Source of the DNA: Metabacillus malikii
Lineage (GTDB): Bacteria; Bacillota; Bacilli; Bacillales; Bacillaceae
Direction: 5' to 3'
DNA length: 64,000 nt
Assembly: GCF_030813355.1 (NCBI RefSeq)
Contig: NZ_JAUSUD010000005.1
Coordinates: 1 to 64,000, forward strand
Numbering within the stretch: the stretch's first letter is position 1; every line of letters starts with the position of its first letter. The notes beneath the pieces are model-generated. The model saw only the letters and a list, made by a program, of their open reading frames with translations. It searched no databases and was not told the origin of the DNA. The translations under genes and the position numbers were made by a program. Below, piece after piece: positions 11,407 through 21,022 of this stretch.

Positions 11407-11969
11407 AAAAAATAGCTATTTTTGCATCAGGGAACGGTAGTAATTTTCAAGCAATCCTTGACCAAGTACAGGCAGGTGATATCCGAGCAGAGATTAGTCT
11501 TGTTGTATGTGATAAGCCACAGGCAGGTGTCATTGCACGAGCAAATGCTGTGAATATACCAGTCTTTAGTTTTAAGCCAAAAGAGTATGAATCAAAGGTG
11601 CAGTTTGAAACAGAAATTTTAGCTGAATTACAAAAATATGAGATTGAACTCGTTATTTTAGCTGGGTATATGAGGTTAATCGGCAAAACGCTACTAGATG
11701 TGTACGGTGGGAAAATTGTGAATATTCATCCATCGCTTCTCCCATCATTTCCCGGGATAGATGCTGTCGGACAAGCAATAGATGCTGGAGTTAAAGTAAC
11801 AGGTGTAACGGTACATTATGTCGATGCAGGAATGGACACTGGGCCAATCATTGCACAGAGAGCAATAGAAATAGTGGATGAAGATACGAAGGATACATTA
11901 GCTGAAAAGGTTCATAAAGTTGAGCATGTCCTATATCCAGAAGTAATTAAGCAATTAGTATCAAAATAA
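11403..11969 (+). CDS. purN: GAR transformylase PurN
   Basis: Phosphoribosylglycinamide formyltransferase, 188 residues; transfers formyl from 10-formyl-THF to [18 protein letters not shown] binds the phosphate, and the catalytic Asn/His motif is in [14 protein letters not shown], with the Asp in the downstream [14 protein letters not shown]. The ATG overlaps the purM stop. The purM-N-H order is the standard Bacillus one. Confidence 0.97.
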   Translation: MKKIAIFASGNGSNFQAILDQVQAGDIRAEISLVVCDKPQAGVIARANAVNIPVFSFKPKEYESKVQFETEILAELQKYEIELVILAGYMRLIGKTLLDVYGGKIVNIHPSLLPSFPGIDAVGQAIDAGVKVTGVTVHYVDAGMDTGPIIAQRAIEIVDEDTKDTLAEKVHKVEHVLYPEVIKQLVSK

Positions 11970-11987
11970 TGTTTAGGGGTGACGATA

Positions 11988-13526
11988 ATGGCGATTAAAC
12001 GTGCGCTTGTTAGTGTATCAAATAAGGAAAACCTTGTTCCGTTTGTAAAGGAACTAATTAATTTAGGTGTTGAAGTGATTTCAACAGGTGGAACAAAATC
12101 ACTTTTAGAACAAAATGGTTTAAAAGTAATTGGTATTTCAGAAGTAACAGGCTTCCCTGAAATAATGGATGGACGTGTTAAAACTCTTCACCCGAACATT
12201 CATGGCGGCTTACTTGCTGTCCGAAATAATCCAAGTCATATGGAACAACTTAAAGAAAATCAAATTGAAACAATTGATTTAGTCGTTGTTAACTTATACC
12301 CATTTAAAGAAACAATTTCTAAACCAGATGTTCAATTCCAAGATGCAATTGAAAATATTGATATCGGTGGTCCTTCGATGCTTCGTTCAGCTGCAAAGAA
12401 TCATGAGGATGTAACAGTTCTTGTTGATCCAAATGACTATGAAGCAGTATTAGCTGAATTAAAAGGAACAGGTGAAGTTTCACTTGAACAAAAACAACGC
12501 CTAGCGGCGAAGGTATTTAGACATACAGCTGCTTACGATGCATTAATTGCTGAATTTTTAACAAAAACAATTGGTGAGGAAGACCCGGAATCTGTTACAT
12601 ATACGTTTGAGAAAAAACAATCATTACGTTACGGAGAGAATCCTCATCAAAAGGCAACATTCTATCAAAAACCATTTGTACCAGTAGCTTCAATTGCTAA
12701 TGCAGAACAGCTTCATGGTAAAGAACTTTCTTTCAACAACATTAAAGACGCTGATGCAGCCCTACAAATTGTTCGTGAATTCAGTGAGCCTGCTGCAGTT
12801 GCGATTAAGCATATGAATCCATGTGGTGTAGGTGTCGGAACTTCTACTTTAGAGGCGTTTACACGTTGTTATGAAGCTGATAGAACATCAATTTTTGGTG
12901 GGATTGTCGCTATTAATAGGGAAGTTGATGAAGCAACAGCTCAAAAGTTACATGAAATTTTCTTAGAAATTGTCATCGCTCCTTCATTTAGTAAAGAAGC
13001 GTTAGAAGTGTTAACTAGTAAGAAGAATTTACGCTTATTAACAATTGACGTTGCGGCAGCTTCTAAGCCTGAAAAGCAATTACAATCTGTACATGGCGGA
13101 CTTCTTGTCCAAGATGAAGACATTCTTTCACTTGATGATGTAGAAGTGACAATTCCGACAAAACGTGAGCCAAGTGCGGAAGAATGGAAGGATTTAAAGC
13201 TAGCGTGGAAAGTTGTGAAACATGTAAAATCGAATGCAATTGTCTTAGCAAAGGATGAAATGACAGTTGGTGTCGGTGCAGGACAAATGAATCGTGTCGG
13301 CTCAGCGAAAATAGCGATTGAACAGGCTGGCGAGAAAGCGAAAGGTAGTGCTTTAGGTTCTGATGCATTTTTCCCAATGTCTGATACCGTTGAAGAGGCT
13401 GCAAAAGCAGGTGTTACAGCGATTATCCAACCAGGTGGATCAATTCGTGATGAGGATTCAATTCGTGTAGCAGATGAGTACGGAATAGCAATGGTATTCA
13501 CTGGAGTACGTCATTTTAAACATTAA
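11988..13526 (+). CDS. purH: bifunctional AICAR transformylase/IMP cyclohydrolase PurH
   Basis: A 512-residue enzyme for the last two steps to IMP. The N-terminal MGS-like cyclohydrolase half has STGGT and [13 protein letters not shown]; the C-terminal AICARFT half has the Lys-His motif in [18 protein letters not shown] lies seven bases before the ATG at 11988. The frame is open from a GTG at 11979, but the ATG gives exactly the B. subtilis length. It starts 18 bases after purN. Confidence 0.97.
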   Translation: MAIKRALVSVSNKENLVPFVKELINLGVEVISTGGTKSLLEQNGLKVIGISEVTGFPEIMDGRVKTLHPNIHGGLLAVRNNPSHMEQLKENQIETIDLVVVNLYPFKETISKPDVQFQDAIENIDIGGPSMLRSAAKNHEDVTVLVDPNDYEAVLAELKGTGEVSLEQKQRLAAKVFRHTAAYDALIAEFLTKTIGEEDPESVTYTFEKKQSLRYGENPHQKATFYQKPFVPVASIANAEQLHGKELSFNNIKDADAALQIVREFSEPAAVAIKHMNPCGVGVGTSTLEAFTRCYEADRTSIFGGIVAINREVDEATAQKLHEIFLEIVIAPSFSKEALEVLTSKKNLRLLTIDVAAASKPEKQLQSVHGGLLVQDEDILSLDDVEVTIPTKREPSAEEWKDLKLAWKVVKHVKSNAIVLAKDEMTVGVGAGQMNRVGSAKIAIEQAGEKAKGSALGSDAFFPMSDTVEEAAKAGVTAIIQPGGSIRDEDSIRVADEYGIAMVFTGVRHFKH

Positions 13527-13563
13527 TCAGTTACTGTAGATTGGAAGTGACTTTCTACAAGAG

Positions 13564-13613
13564 TATTAGACCCTTAATGCAAATCATATCGGCATTTAGT
13601 GAAGAGGGTCTAA
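13564..13613 (+). terminator. hairpin between purH and purD
   Basis: Arms TATTAGACCCTT (from 13564) and AGAGGGTCTAACA pair over about ten bases across a 27-base loop. No run of T follows, so it may be an RNA-processing or stabilising hairpin rather than a full terminator. purD begins about 60 bases downstream. Confidence 0.4.
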
Positions 13614-13674
13614 CACTTATGAGTCATCCTAAACTAAAAGCAGAGTATTAAAATAATATTAATGAGGTGTTTAA

Positions 13675-15025
<1,351 letters not shown>

Positions 15026-15052
15026 TTTTTATCTATACCTCCATTTAGAAAA

Positions 15053-15083
15053 TAAGGGGCTGGCTATCGCCAGTCCCTTTTAA
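15053..15083 (-). terminator. terminator downstream of the DUF2892 gene
   Basis: AAGGGGCTGGC and GCCAGTCCCTTT form a stem with a TATC loop and A/T flanks on both sides. It ends the minus-strand gene at 15080 and could also act on plus-strand readthrough from pur. Confidence 0.75.
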
Positions 15084-15391
15084 TATTCTGATTCAGCACC
15101 CTGCTCGTACACGATCGTATCATCATCTTCCACATATTCTCCATCTATATAATCCTCATCCTCATAATCATCATTGTTGTTGAAAAATGAGAAGTCGGTA
15201 CGTTCAAAGAGGTAGGTAATCGGACAAAAGCGTAAAATTCCCTCGCCGACTTTCATAGCTGCAAGCGTCATAATAACTAAATAGGACTCTCTCCAAGGTT
15301 TTTTACAGTAACGAGAAGTTGACCATGCAAGCATTGTTAACCCACATGTAATTCGGATTAAGGCATTTACGATCCCGATATTTGGTCTCAT
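15080..15391 (-). CDS. DUF2892 (YgaP-like) inner-membrane protein
   Basis: A protein of 103 residues. The N-terminal 60 residues (MRPNIGIVNALIRITCGLTMLAWS onward) carry two hydrophobic segments typical of DUF2892. The C-terminal 35 residues are extremely acidic (repeated D/E with Y). The preferred ATG at 15391 follows AAGGGG; an upstream in-frame ATG at 15430 has no ribosome binding site. Function unknown. It is divergent from yerA. Confidence 0.75.
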   Translation of the reverse strand: MRPNIGIVNALIRITCGLTMLAWSTSRYCKKPWRESYLVIMTLAAMKVGEGILRFCPITYLFERTDFSFFNNNDDYEDEDYIDGEYVEDDDTIVYEQGAESEY

Positions 15392-15496
15392 GATTATCCC
15401 CTTCCTAAATTTGTCATACAAATGCAACATTCTGTTAATGCATCCATAAACTACCTATGTTAACATAGGATCAAAATCTAAAATGGAGGGTTTTCT

Positions 15497-17239
15497 ATGC
15501 CCGAGAGAATATTTCCATGGAAGTTAAGTCAAATACGTAAGCATATAGACGTTATTACTAACAAGCTTGCCCCGACTATTGTGCTTAAGAATGCAACAAT
15601 CCTTAATTCATTCTTAAGACAATGGATTAAAGGTCATGTATGGATTGCTGACGACCGAATTGTTTATGTCGGAAATCAGTTGCCACAGTTAACAAAAAAC
15701 TCTGAAATGATTGACTGTGCAAATAAAGTAATTGTTCCAGGCTATATTGAACCACATGCACATCCATTTCAATTATATAATCCCCAATCGTTAGCGAACT
15801 ATGTATCAAAAACAGGTACAACAACTTTTATAGGTGATAATCTTTTCTTCCTTTTACAATACAACAAAAAGAAAGCGCTTACGTTTTTAGATGACGTTGG
15901 AAAGCTTCCTTATCATTTTTATTGGTGGGCAAGATTCGATTTGCAAACAGAGGTACATGGAGAGGAGAACATTTTCTCGCATGATTTTTTAAAGCAGTGG
16001 CTAGAGCATAAAACAGTCATACAAGCAGGAGAGCTGACTAGCTGGCCTAAGCTTGTTGCAGGAGATGATTGGATTTTATATTGGCTAAGAGAGACGAAGC
16101 GGAGAGGTAAGAAAATTGAAGGGCATTTCCCTGGAGCCTCAGAAAATACATTATTGAAAATGAAGCTATTTGGGGTTGATAGTGACCATGAATCAATGAA
16201 TGGTAAAGATGTGATAAATCGACTGAAAATGGGGTATACTGCAGCATTAAGACAATCTTCAATTCGACCGGACTTGTCTAAACTAATAAAAGAGGTTCAG
16301 GATGAAGGGTTAACTTCGTATGACCAGTTATATTACACAACAGATGGTGCAACACCGACATTTTATCAAGACGGCATGATTAACCAATGTATCGATATTG
16401 CATTAGAAGCGAATGTACCTTCAATTGATGCCTATCATATGGCAACATATAATATTGCTAAATATTATCAGCTTGAGGACCAAATAGGAGTAATTGCGCC
16501 TGGGCGAATAGCAACTTTAAATATTTTGGATTCTATTGATAATCCTACACCATCCTCTGTAATGGCAAAAGGTAACTGGATTACAAAAGACGGTAAGCAT
16601 TGTAAATTAAACGACACGATCAATTGGTCTGATTATGGGTTAAATCAAGCGGAAATCAGCTGGGAACTCTCAATTGATGATTTGCAGTTTTCAATGCCAT
16701 TAGGTATGAAGATGAAAAACTCTGTTATTATGGAGCCATATTCAATCGCTATTGATAGCTCTGTCAATGAACTATCACCTAAGCATGATGAATGTTTCCT
16801 TGCTCTAATAGACCGTAATGGTGAATGGAGAGTAAATACTGTTATTAAAGGATTTGCTAAAAATATTCAAGGCTTTGCGAGTTCCTATTCAACAACTGGG
16901 GATATTATTATTATCGGGAAAAAGAAGGCAGAAATGATTGCTGCTTTCAAACGCATGAAGGAGATTGGTGGAGGTATTGTTTTAGCGGAGGATAATCAAA
17001 TAACGTTGGAAATGCCACTACAACTTAATGGCAGTGCATCAAGTGAGGACCTAGAACAAGTGATATCTCAACAGACAGTATTAAATCAATTATTAAAAGA
17101 TAGAGGATACCAATTTGATGACCCAATATATTCTCTATTGTTTTTCTCATCTACACATTTGCCATATATTCGAATAACTCCGAAAGGTATTTTTGATGTA
17201 ATGAAAAAAACGGTACTCTTTCCATCAATAATGCGTTAA
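15497..17239 (+). CDS. yerA: adenine deaminase family protein YerA
   Basis: A 580-residue amidohydrolase of the adenine deaminase family, the same length as B. subtilis YerA. VIVPGYIEPHAHPFQL holds the metal-binding H-x-H; the second half contains the C-terminal adenine deaminase domain (GGGIVLAEDNQ). The canonical family has PGFIDAHVHIESS, so the metal site sits in a variant context and activity on adenine is not certain. GGAGG precedes the ATG. It opens the yerABC-pcrB cluster right after pur, fitting a purine-salvage role. Confidence 0.88.
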   Translation: MPERIFPWKLSQIRKHIDVITNKLAPTIVLKNATILNSFLRQWIKGHVWIADDRIVYVGNQLPQLTKNSEMIDCANKVIVPGYIEPHAHPFQLYNPQSLANYVSKTGTTTFIGDNLFFLLQYNKKKALTFLDDVGKLPYHFYWWARFDLQTEVHGEENIFSHDFLKQWLEHKTVIQAGELTSWPKLVAGDDWILYWLRETKRRGKKIEGHFPGASENTLLKMKLFGVDSDHESMNGKDVINRLKMGYTAALRQSSIRPDLSKLIKEVQDEGLTSYDQLYYTTDGATPTFYQDGMINQCIDIALEANVPSIDAYHMATYNIAKYYQLEDQIGVIAPGRIATLNILDSIDNPTPSSVMAKGNWITKDGKHCKLNDTINWSDYGLNQAEISWELSIDDLQFSMPLGMKMKNSVIMEPYSIAIDSSVNELSPKHDECFLALIDRNGEWRVNTVIKGFAKNIQGFASSYSTTGDIIIIGKKKAEMIAAFKRMKEIGGGIVLAEDNQITLEMPLQLNGSASSEDLEQVISQQTVLNQLLKDRGYQFDDPIYSLLFFSSTHLPYIRITPKGIFDVMKKTVLFPSIMR

Positions 17240-17267
17240 AATATAAAAGTGAAAAAGCGATAAGGTT

Positions 17268-18320
17268 GTGTTTCGTTTGCAGAAAAGATCTAGCGTATTT
17301 CTAATAGTCATCATGTTATGTATATTAAGCGCTTGCAACAAGGATGAAAAGCAAAGTATCGTCAATTTAGAGGACAAAACAGTTGAAGCTAAACCTACTG
17401 AATTTGAAGAAACAGAAATAATTGAGGAGGATGTTTATCCTCTAACCGGTTTAAAGGTGGAAAGTGACACGAAGAACCAAAGGCCGATTGCTGTGATGGT
17501 GAATAATCATCCGAAAGCAAGACCACAATCTGGTCTTCATAAAGCAGACCTTGTATACGAAGTACTTGCTGAAGGCAATATTACAAGATTTCTAGCTGTA
17601 TTTCAAAGTGACATACCTGACGTTATAGGTCCTGTTCGTAGTGCAAGGGATTATTATATCGATTTAAGCAAAGGGTTTGAAGCACTCTATGTTCACCATG
17701 GTTGGAGTCCTTCTGCTAGGCAAAAGCTTGAATCAGGTGAAGCAGATTATTTAAATGGACTTTTTTACGATGGCACGTTATTTTGGAGAGCAGATCATCG
17801 TAAAGCACCTCATAACTCATATATATCGTTCGAACACATTCAAAAAGGTGCTAAAGAGAATAATTTTACCTTAGAGAAAGAAGTAATACCATTTCAATTC
17901 TATACACAAGAGGAATTGCTAAGCCTTAAGGGAAATGAACTAAATGAGTTTGTTATCAAATATCATAAATCTCCAGAGTGGCAAGTAACGTACGAATATG
18001 ACAAAACAAAACAAACCTATAGCAGATATAGTAATAATGAACAAACAGTTGATTTAGAGAGTGGAAAATCCATTGAACTAAGCAATGTATTTGTAGTAGA
18101 GATGGAACATGAGTATATTGATGATTATGGGAGAAGAGGAATTGACCTCATATCAGGTGGAAAAGCGTTCTTAATGCAAAAAGGTTTGAAGCAGGAAGTT
18201 GAGTGGAAAAACATTGATAATCGAATTGTGCCAATAAAAGATGGTGAGATTATTAAATTTGTACCAGGTCGAACTTGGATTAACATCGTTCCAAACCTTG
18301 AAGAAAGTGTTATTGAATAG
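17268..18320 (+). CDS. yerB: DUF3048 lipoprotein YerB
   Basis: A 350-residue secreted lipoprotein. A basic start and hydrophobic stretch end in the lipobox LSAC (Cys about 24), followed by a Glu-rich linker. Two DUF3048 regions follow: RPIAVMVNNHPKARPQSGL with GPVRSARDYY, then a C-terminal domain ending FVPGRTWINIVP. Function unknown. The start could be the GTG at 17268 or a TTG at 17277; the AAGG signal is weak for both. The synteny yerA-yerB-yerC is conserved in Bacillus. Confidence 0.85.
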   Translation: MFRLQKRSSVFLIVIMLCILSACNKDEKQSIVNLEDKTVEAKPTEFEETEIIEEDVYPLTGLKVESDTKNQRPIAVMVNNHPKARPQSGLHKADLVYEVLAEGNITRFLAVFQSDIPDVIGPVRSARDYYIDLSKGFEALYVHHGWSPSARQKLESGEADYLNGLFYDGTLFWRADHRKAPHNSYISFEHIQKGAKENNFTLEKEVIPFQFYTQEELLSLKGNELNEFVIKYHKSPEWQVTYEYDKTKQTYSRYSNNEQTVDLESGKSIELSNVFVVEMEHEYIDDYGRRGIDLISGGKAFLMQKGLKQEVEWKNIDNRIVPIKDGEIIKFVPGRTWINIVPNLEESVIE

Positions 18321-18393
18321 TAATCACGATGATTTAGAGGTTATGTACAGCTTACTCTAACAGACAATTGTTACATATAAAAGGAGAATGGTT

Positions 18394-18699
18394 ATGCAAA
18401 TAGACAAGTTACGGGGAAGAGAGCTTGATCAGCTTTTTGAATCAATCTTATCCTTAAAAGATTTAGAAGAGTGTTATCGATTTTTTGATGACCTCTGTAC
18501 TGTAAATGAAATACAATCACTGGCTCAAAGATTAGAAGTTGCCAGAATGTTAAGAGAAGGTAATACGTATCATAAAATTGAGACTGAAACTGGTGCAAGT
18601 ACTGCTACAATCTCGAGAGTAAAACGTTGTTTAAACTATGGAAATGATGCCTATCAAATGGCTCTTGAACGTGTCCATAATAAACAGGAAACTGAATAA
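18394..18699 (+). CDS. yerC: TrpR-like DNA-binding protein YerC
   Basis: A 101-residue member of the YerC/YecD TrpR-related family. The helix-turn-helix covers about residues 42-75 (SLAQRLEVARMLREG through GASTATISRVKR). Start chosen at the second ATG (18394) because AAGGAG is seven bases away; the first ATG at 18388 lies too close. Targets unknown. It is followed by a strong terminator. Confidence 0.88.
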   Translation: MQIDKLRGRELDQLFESILSLKDLEECYRFFDDLCTVNEIQSLAQRLEVARMLREGNTYHKIETETGASTATISRVKRCLNYGNDAYQMALERVHNKQETE

Positions 18700-18704
18700 G
18701 ATGC

Positions 18705-18798
18705 AGAGGGTAACTCTAAACAAGTGATTTCCCCTCAAATACTATATATAGTATTTGTTGGAGGGGAAGATACTTATTATGAGTTTCCCTCTTTTTTA
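18705..18798 (+). terminator. terminator after yerC
   Basis: An outer stem GAGGGTAACTC (18706-18716) with GAGTTTCCCTC (18781-18791) encloses a second stem TTCCCCTC/GAGGGGAA with a self-complementary AT centre. TTTTTT follows. The same GAGGGTAACTC arm occurs in the terminators of yerH and putP. Confidence 0.85.
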
Positions 18799-18965
18799 TT
18801 GCTTAGGAAATGAACATTTGCTTGTCTAAAAGATAAAATGATGTTCATGTTATTGACCTCAAATCGTTAAGTAAAGACTAGTAATTGTAGGTTGACTAAT
18901 AGTGTTTTGCTAGTATGTATTTTGCTATAATAGTGAAATGGAGTTTTGAATGGAGGTTTATAGGC

Positions 18966-19649
18966 ATGTATGATATTAATGAGTGGAAGCATGTATTTAA
19001 GCTTGATCCAGATAAAGAAATAAGTGATGAGGCTTTAGAAAAGATTTGTGAATCTGGCACAGATGCGATTATGGTAGGAGGAAGTGATAATGTTACCGAG
19101 GATAATGTGCTAAACTTAATGTCTCGTATTCGCCGCTATCTCATTCCATGTGTACTTGAAGTTTCAACAGTTGATTCAATCATACCTGGTTTTGATTTAT
19201 ACTTTATTCCTACTGTACTAAATAGTAAGAGACCTGAATGGATTGTAGAGTTACATCAGCAGGCTGTGAAGGAATTTGGTGAAATTATGAATTGGGATGA
19301 AATTATCGTTGAAGGCTACTGTATCTTAAATGAAGAATGTAAGGCAGCTAAGCTGACTGAAGCAAATACAGACTTAACTTGCGATGATGTCGTTGCATAT
19401 GCTCGTGTAGCGGAGAATATTTTTCATTTACCAATCTTCTATTTAGAATACAGTGGTAAGTTAGGTGATTTATCTTTAGTAGAAGAAGCGAAGAATGTAT
19501 TATCGAACACAAAGCTATTTTATGGAGGTGGGATAACGACCCCAGAAGAGGCAAAGATGTTTGCAGAACATGCAGATGTTGTTGTTGTAGGGAATGTCAT
19601 TTATTCCAATCTTGATGCTGCACTTCTAACGGTAAGTGCGATAAAATAA
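18966..19649 (+). CDS. pcrB: heptaprenylglyceryl phosphate synthase PcrB
   Basis: A 227-residue TIM-barrel prenyltransferase that joins heptaprenyl diphosphate to sn-glycerol-1-phosphate. The N-terminus [13 protein letters not shown], the substrate motifs [14 protein letters not shown] and [11 protein letters not shown], and the phosphate loop [12 protein letters not shown] all match the Bacillus enzyme. The frame is open from 18915, but the ATG at 18966 with GGAGG upstream matches the conserved MYD start. It normally sits directly before pcrA; here a repeat element separates them. Confidence 0.95.
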   Translation: MYDINEWKHVFKLDPDKEISDEALEKICESGTDAIMVGGSDNVTEDNVLNLMSRIRRYLIPCVLEVSTVDSIIPGFDLYFIPTVLNSKRPEWIVELHQQAVKEFGEIMNWDEIIVEGYCILNEECKAAKLTEANTDLTCDDVVAYARVAENIFHLPIFYLEYSGKLGDLSLVEEAKNVLSNTKLFYGGGITTPEEAKMFAEHADVVVVGNVIYSNLDAALLTVSAIK

Positions 19650-19690
19650 TCTATGTTTGGAAAAGAGAGTTTATTCATACTCTTTCTTTT

Positions 19691-20063
19691 AGGCTCTATT
19701 CTAAAAGATTGTGGCTTTTTGCACTTACATTTTTAAGGGTTTGTTGGAGCGTAAGTGCGAGACTCCTGCGGGATTCGTGGGAGACGTGAGCAGGCGTTTA
19801 CGCTGAGGAGTACGAAAAGCGTAGGCGGCTTGCCCATCGACGTACAAACTGGAGGGGCATCGACTAAGACCAAAGGAATCACGATGAGCCGAATGGCGAA
19901 TCGATGATGACTTATCGTAGGGAGATGACCTGAAGTTTGATAAAGGGTAGCCGCAAGGAGCTATGAGGCTCACCACCCACCCCGAGGAAAGCGAGTACTG
20001 CAAGAGGAGACAAACCCTAAACGACAACTCAGGTAAAAGCAACTATGTTTACGAAAACAGCCT
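19691..20063 (+). repeat. dispersed repeat, copy A (about 373 bp)
   Basis: A non-coding block bounded by AGGCT at one end and AGCCT at the other. It is near-identical (I judge about nine bases in ten by eye) to the reverse complement of 41913-42289, and a decayed relative lies at 35890-36157. It is GC-richer than its neighbours and contains short inverted segments, so it may form a structured RNA or be a MITE-like element. It fills the pcrB-pcrA gap, so any promoter for pcrA lies in or after it. ORFs inside it are not real genes. Confidence 0.85.
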
Positions 20064-20254
20064 TCTTTTAAAATCTCAAAATATCAACACAAACCACTTG
20101 TGGTCAAGAGACATCTCTCCGTTCAGGTATATAGAGCATTTATTAAGACGTTTTCTAGTAACAAAATTATGAAAATAGCCTGTATTAATAGGTTTAATTC
20201 TTGAAGGGTTATTGATAAAATAGAACATATATTCGTAATAAGGTGGTGTAATGT

Positions 20255-21022
20255 TTGCAATTCTTATCAGAACAATTATTAACAGGATTAAATGATAGAC
20301 AACAAGAAGCGGTAAAAGCAACAGACGGCCCATTATTAATTATGGCTGGAGCAGGTAGTGGAAAGACACGTGTTTTAACGCATCGTATCGCATATTTAAT
20401 GACAGAAAAGCGAGTGGCACCTTGGAATATACTTGCGATTACTTTCACAAATAAAGCATCGCGAGAAATGAAAGAAAGAATTCAAAACATATTAGGACCG
20501 GGTGCTGATGACATATGGATATCTACGTTTCACTCTATGTGTGTAAGGATTTTACGTCGAGATATTGACAGAATGGGGATTAACCGAAACTTTTCCATTC
20601 TTGATACGACTGATCAATTGTCAGTGATTAAGGCAGTCCTAAAAGAAAAAAACTTAGATCCTAAAAAATACGAACCGAGAAGTTTATTAGGCTCAATTAG
20701 TAGTGCTAAAAATGAACTGCTGACCCCAGATGAATATGAAAGTACAGCTGCAAGTCACTATGAGCAAATTGTCAGTGACGTGTATAAAGATTATCAAAGA
20801 AAACTTCGGAAAAACCAATCACTCGATTTCGATGACCTGATTATGACAACAATTCAATTATTCAAGCGTGTTCCAGAAGTATTAGAATCATACCAACGCA
20901 AGTTCCAATACATCCATGTAGATGAGTATCAAGATACAAATAGAGCACAGTATATGTTAGTTAAGTTATTAGCGGCACGGTTCCAGAATCTTTGTGTTGT
21001 TGGTGATTCAGACCAATCAATT
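20255..21022 (+). CDS. pcrA: ATP-dependent DNA helicase PcrA, exon 1
   Basis: N-terminal 256 residues of the UvrD/PcrA superfamily 1A helicase: [15 protein letters not shown] (Walker A, motif I), [14 protein letters not shown] (Ia), FDDLIMTT, and [11 protein letters not shown] (II). The frame then breaks inside motif III directly after GDSDQSI, where a group II intron begins; without splicing it stops at 21034. The start is a TTG at 20255, seven bases after AGGTGGT; an ATG at 20251 is out of frame. Joined to 23278-24322 and 26877-27289 it gives a 741-residue PcrA, close to the family's usual length. PcrA is essential in B. subtilis. Confidence 0.93.

Noticed and set aside
12941-13501. 186-codon minus-strand frame inside purH
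   Set aside because: Antisense shadow of purH with Ser-rich composition typical of reversed coding DNA.
19725-20042. Open frames in repeat copies A and B (also 41964-42296 and 41996-42247)
   Set aside because: They differ between copies, lack ribosome sites and follow from the GC-rich repeat, not from protein selection.
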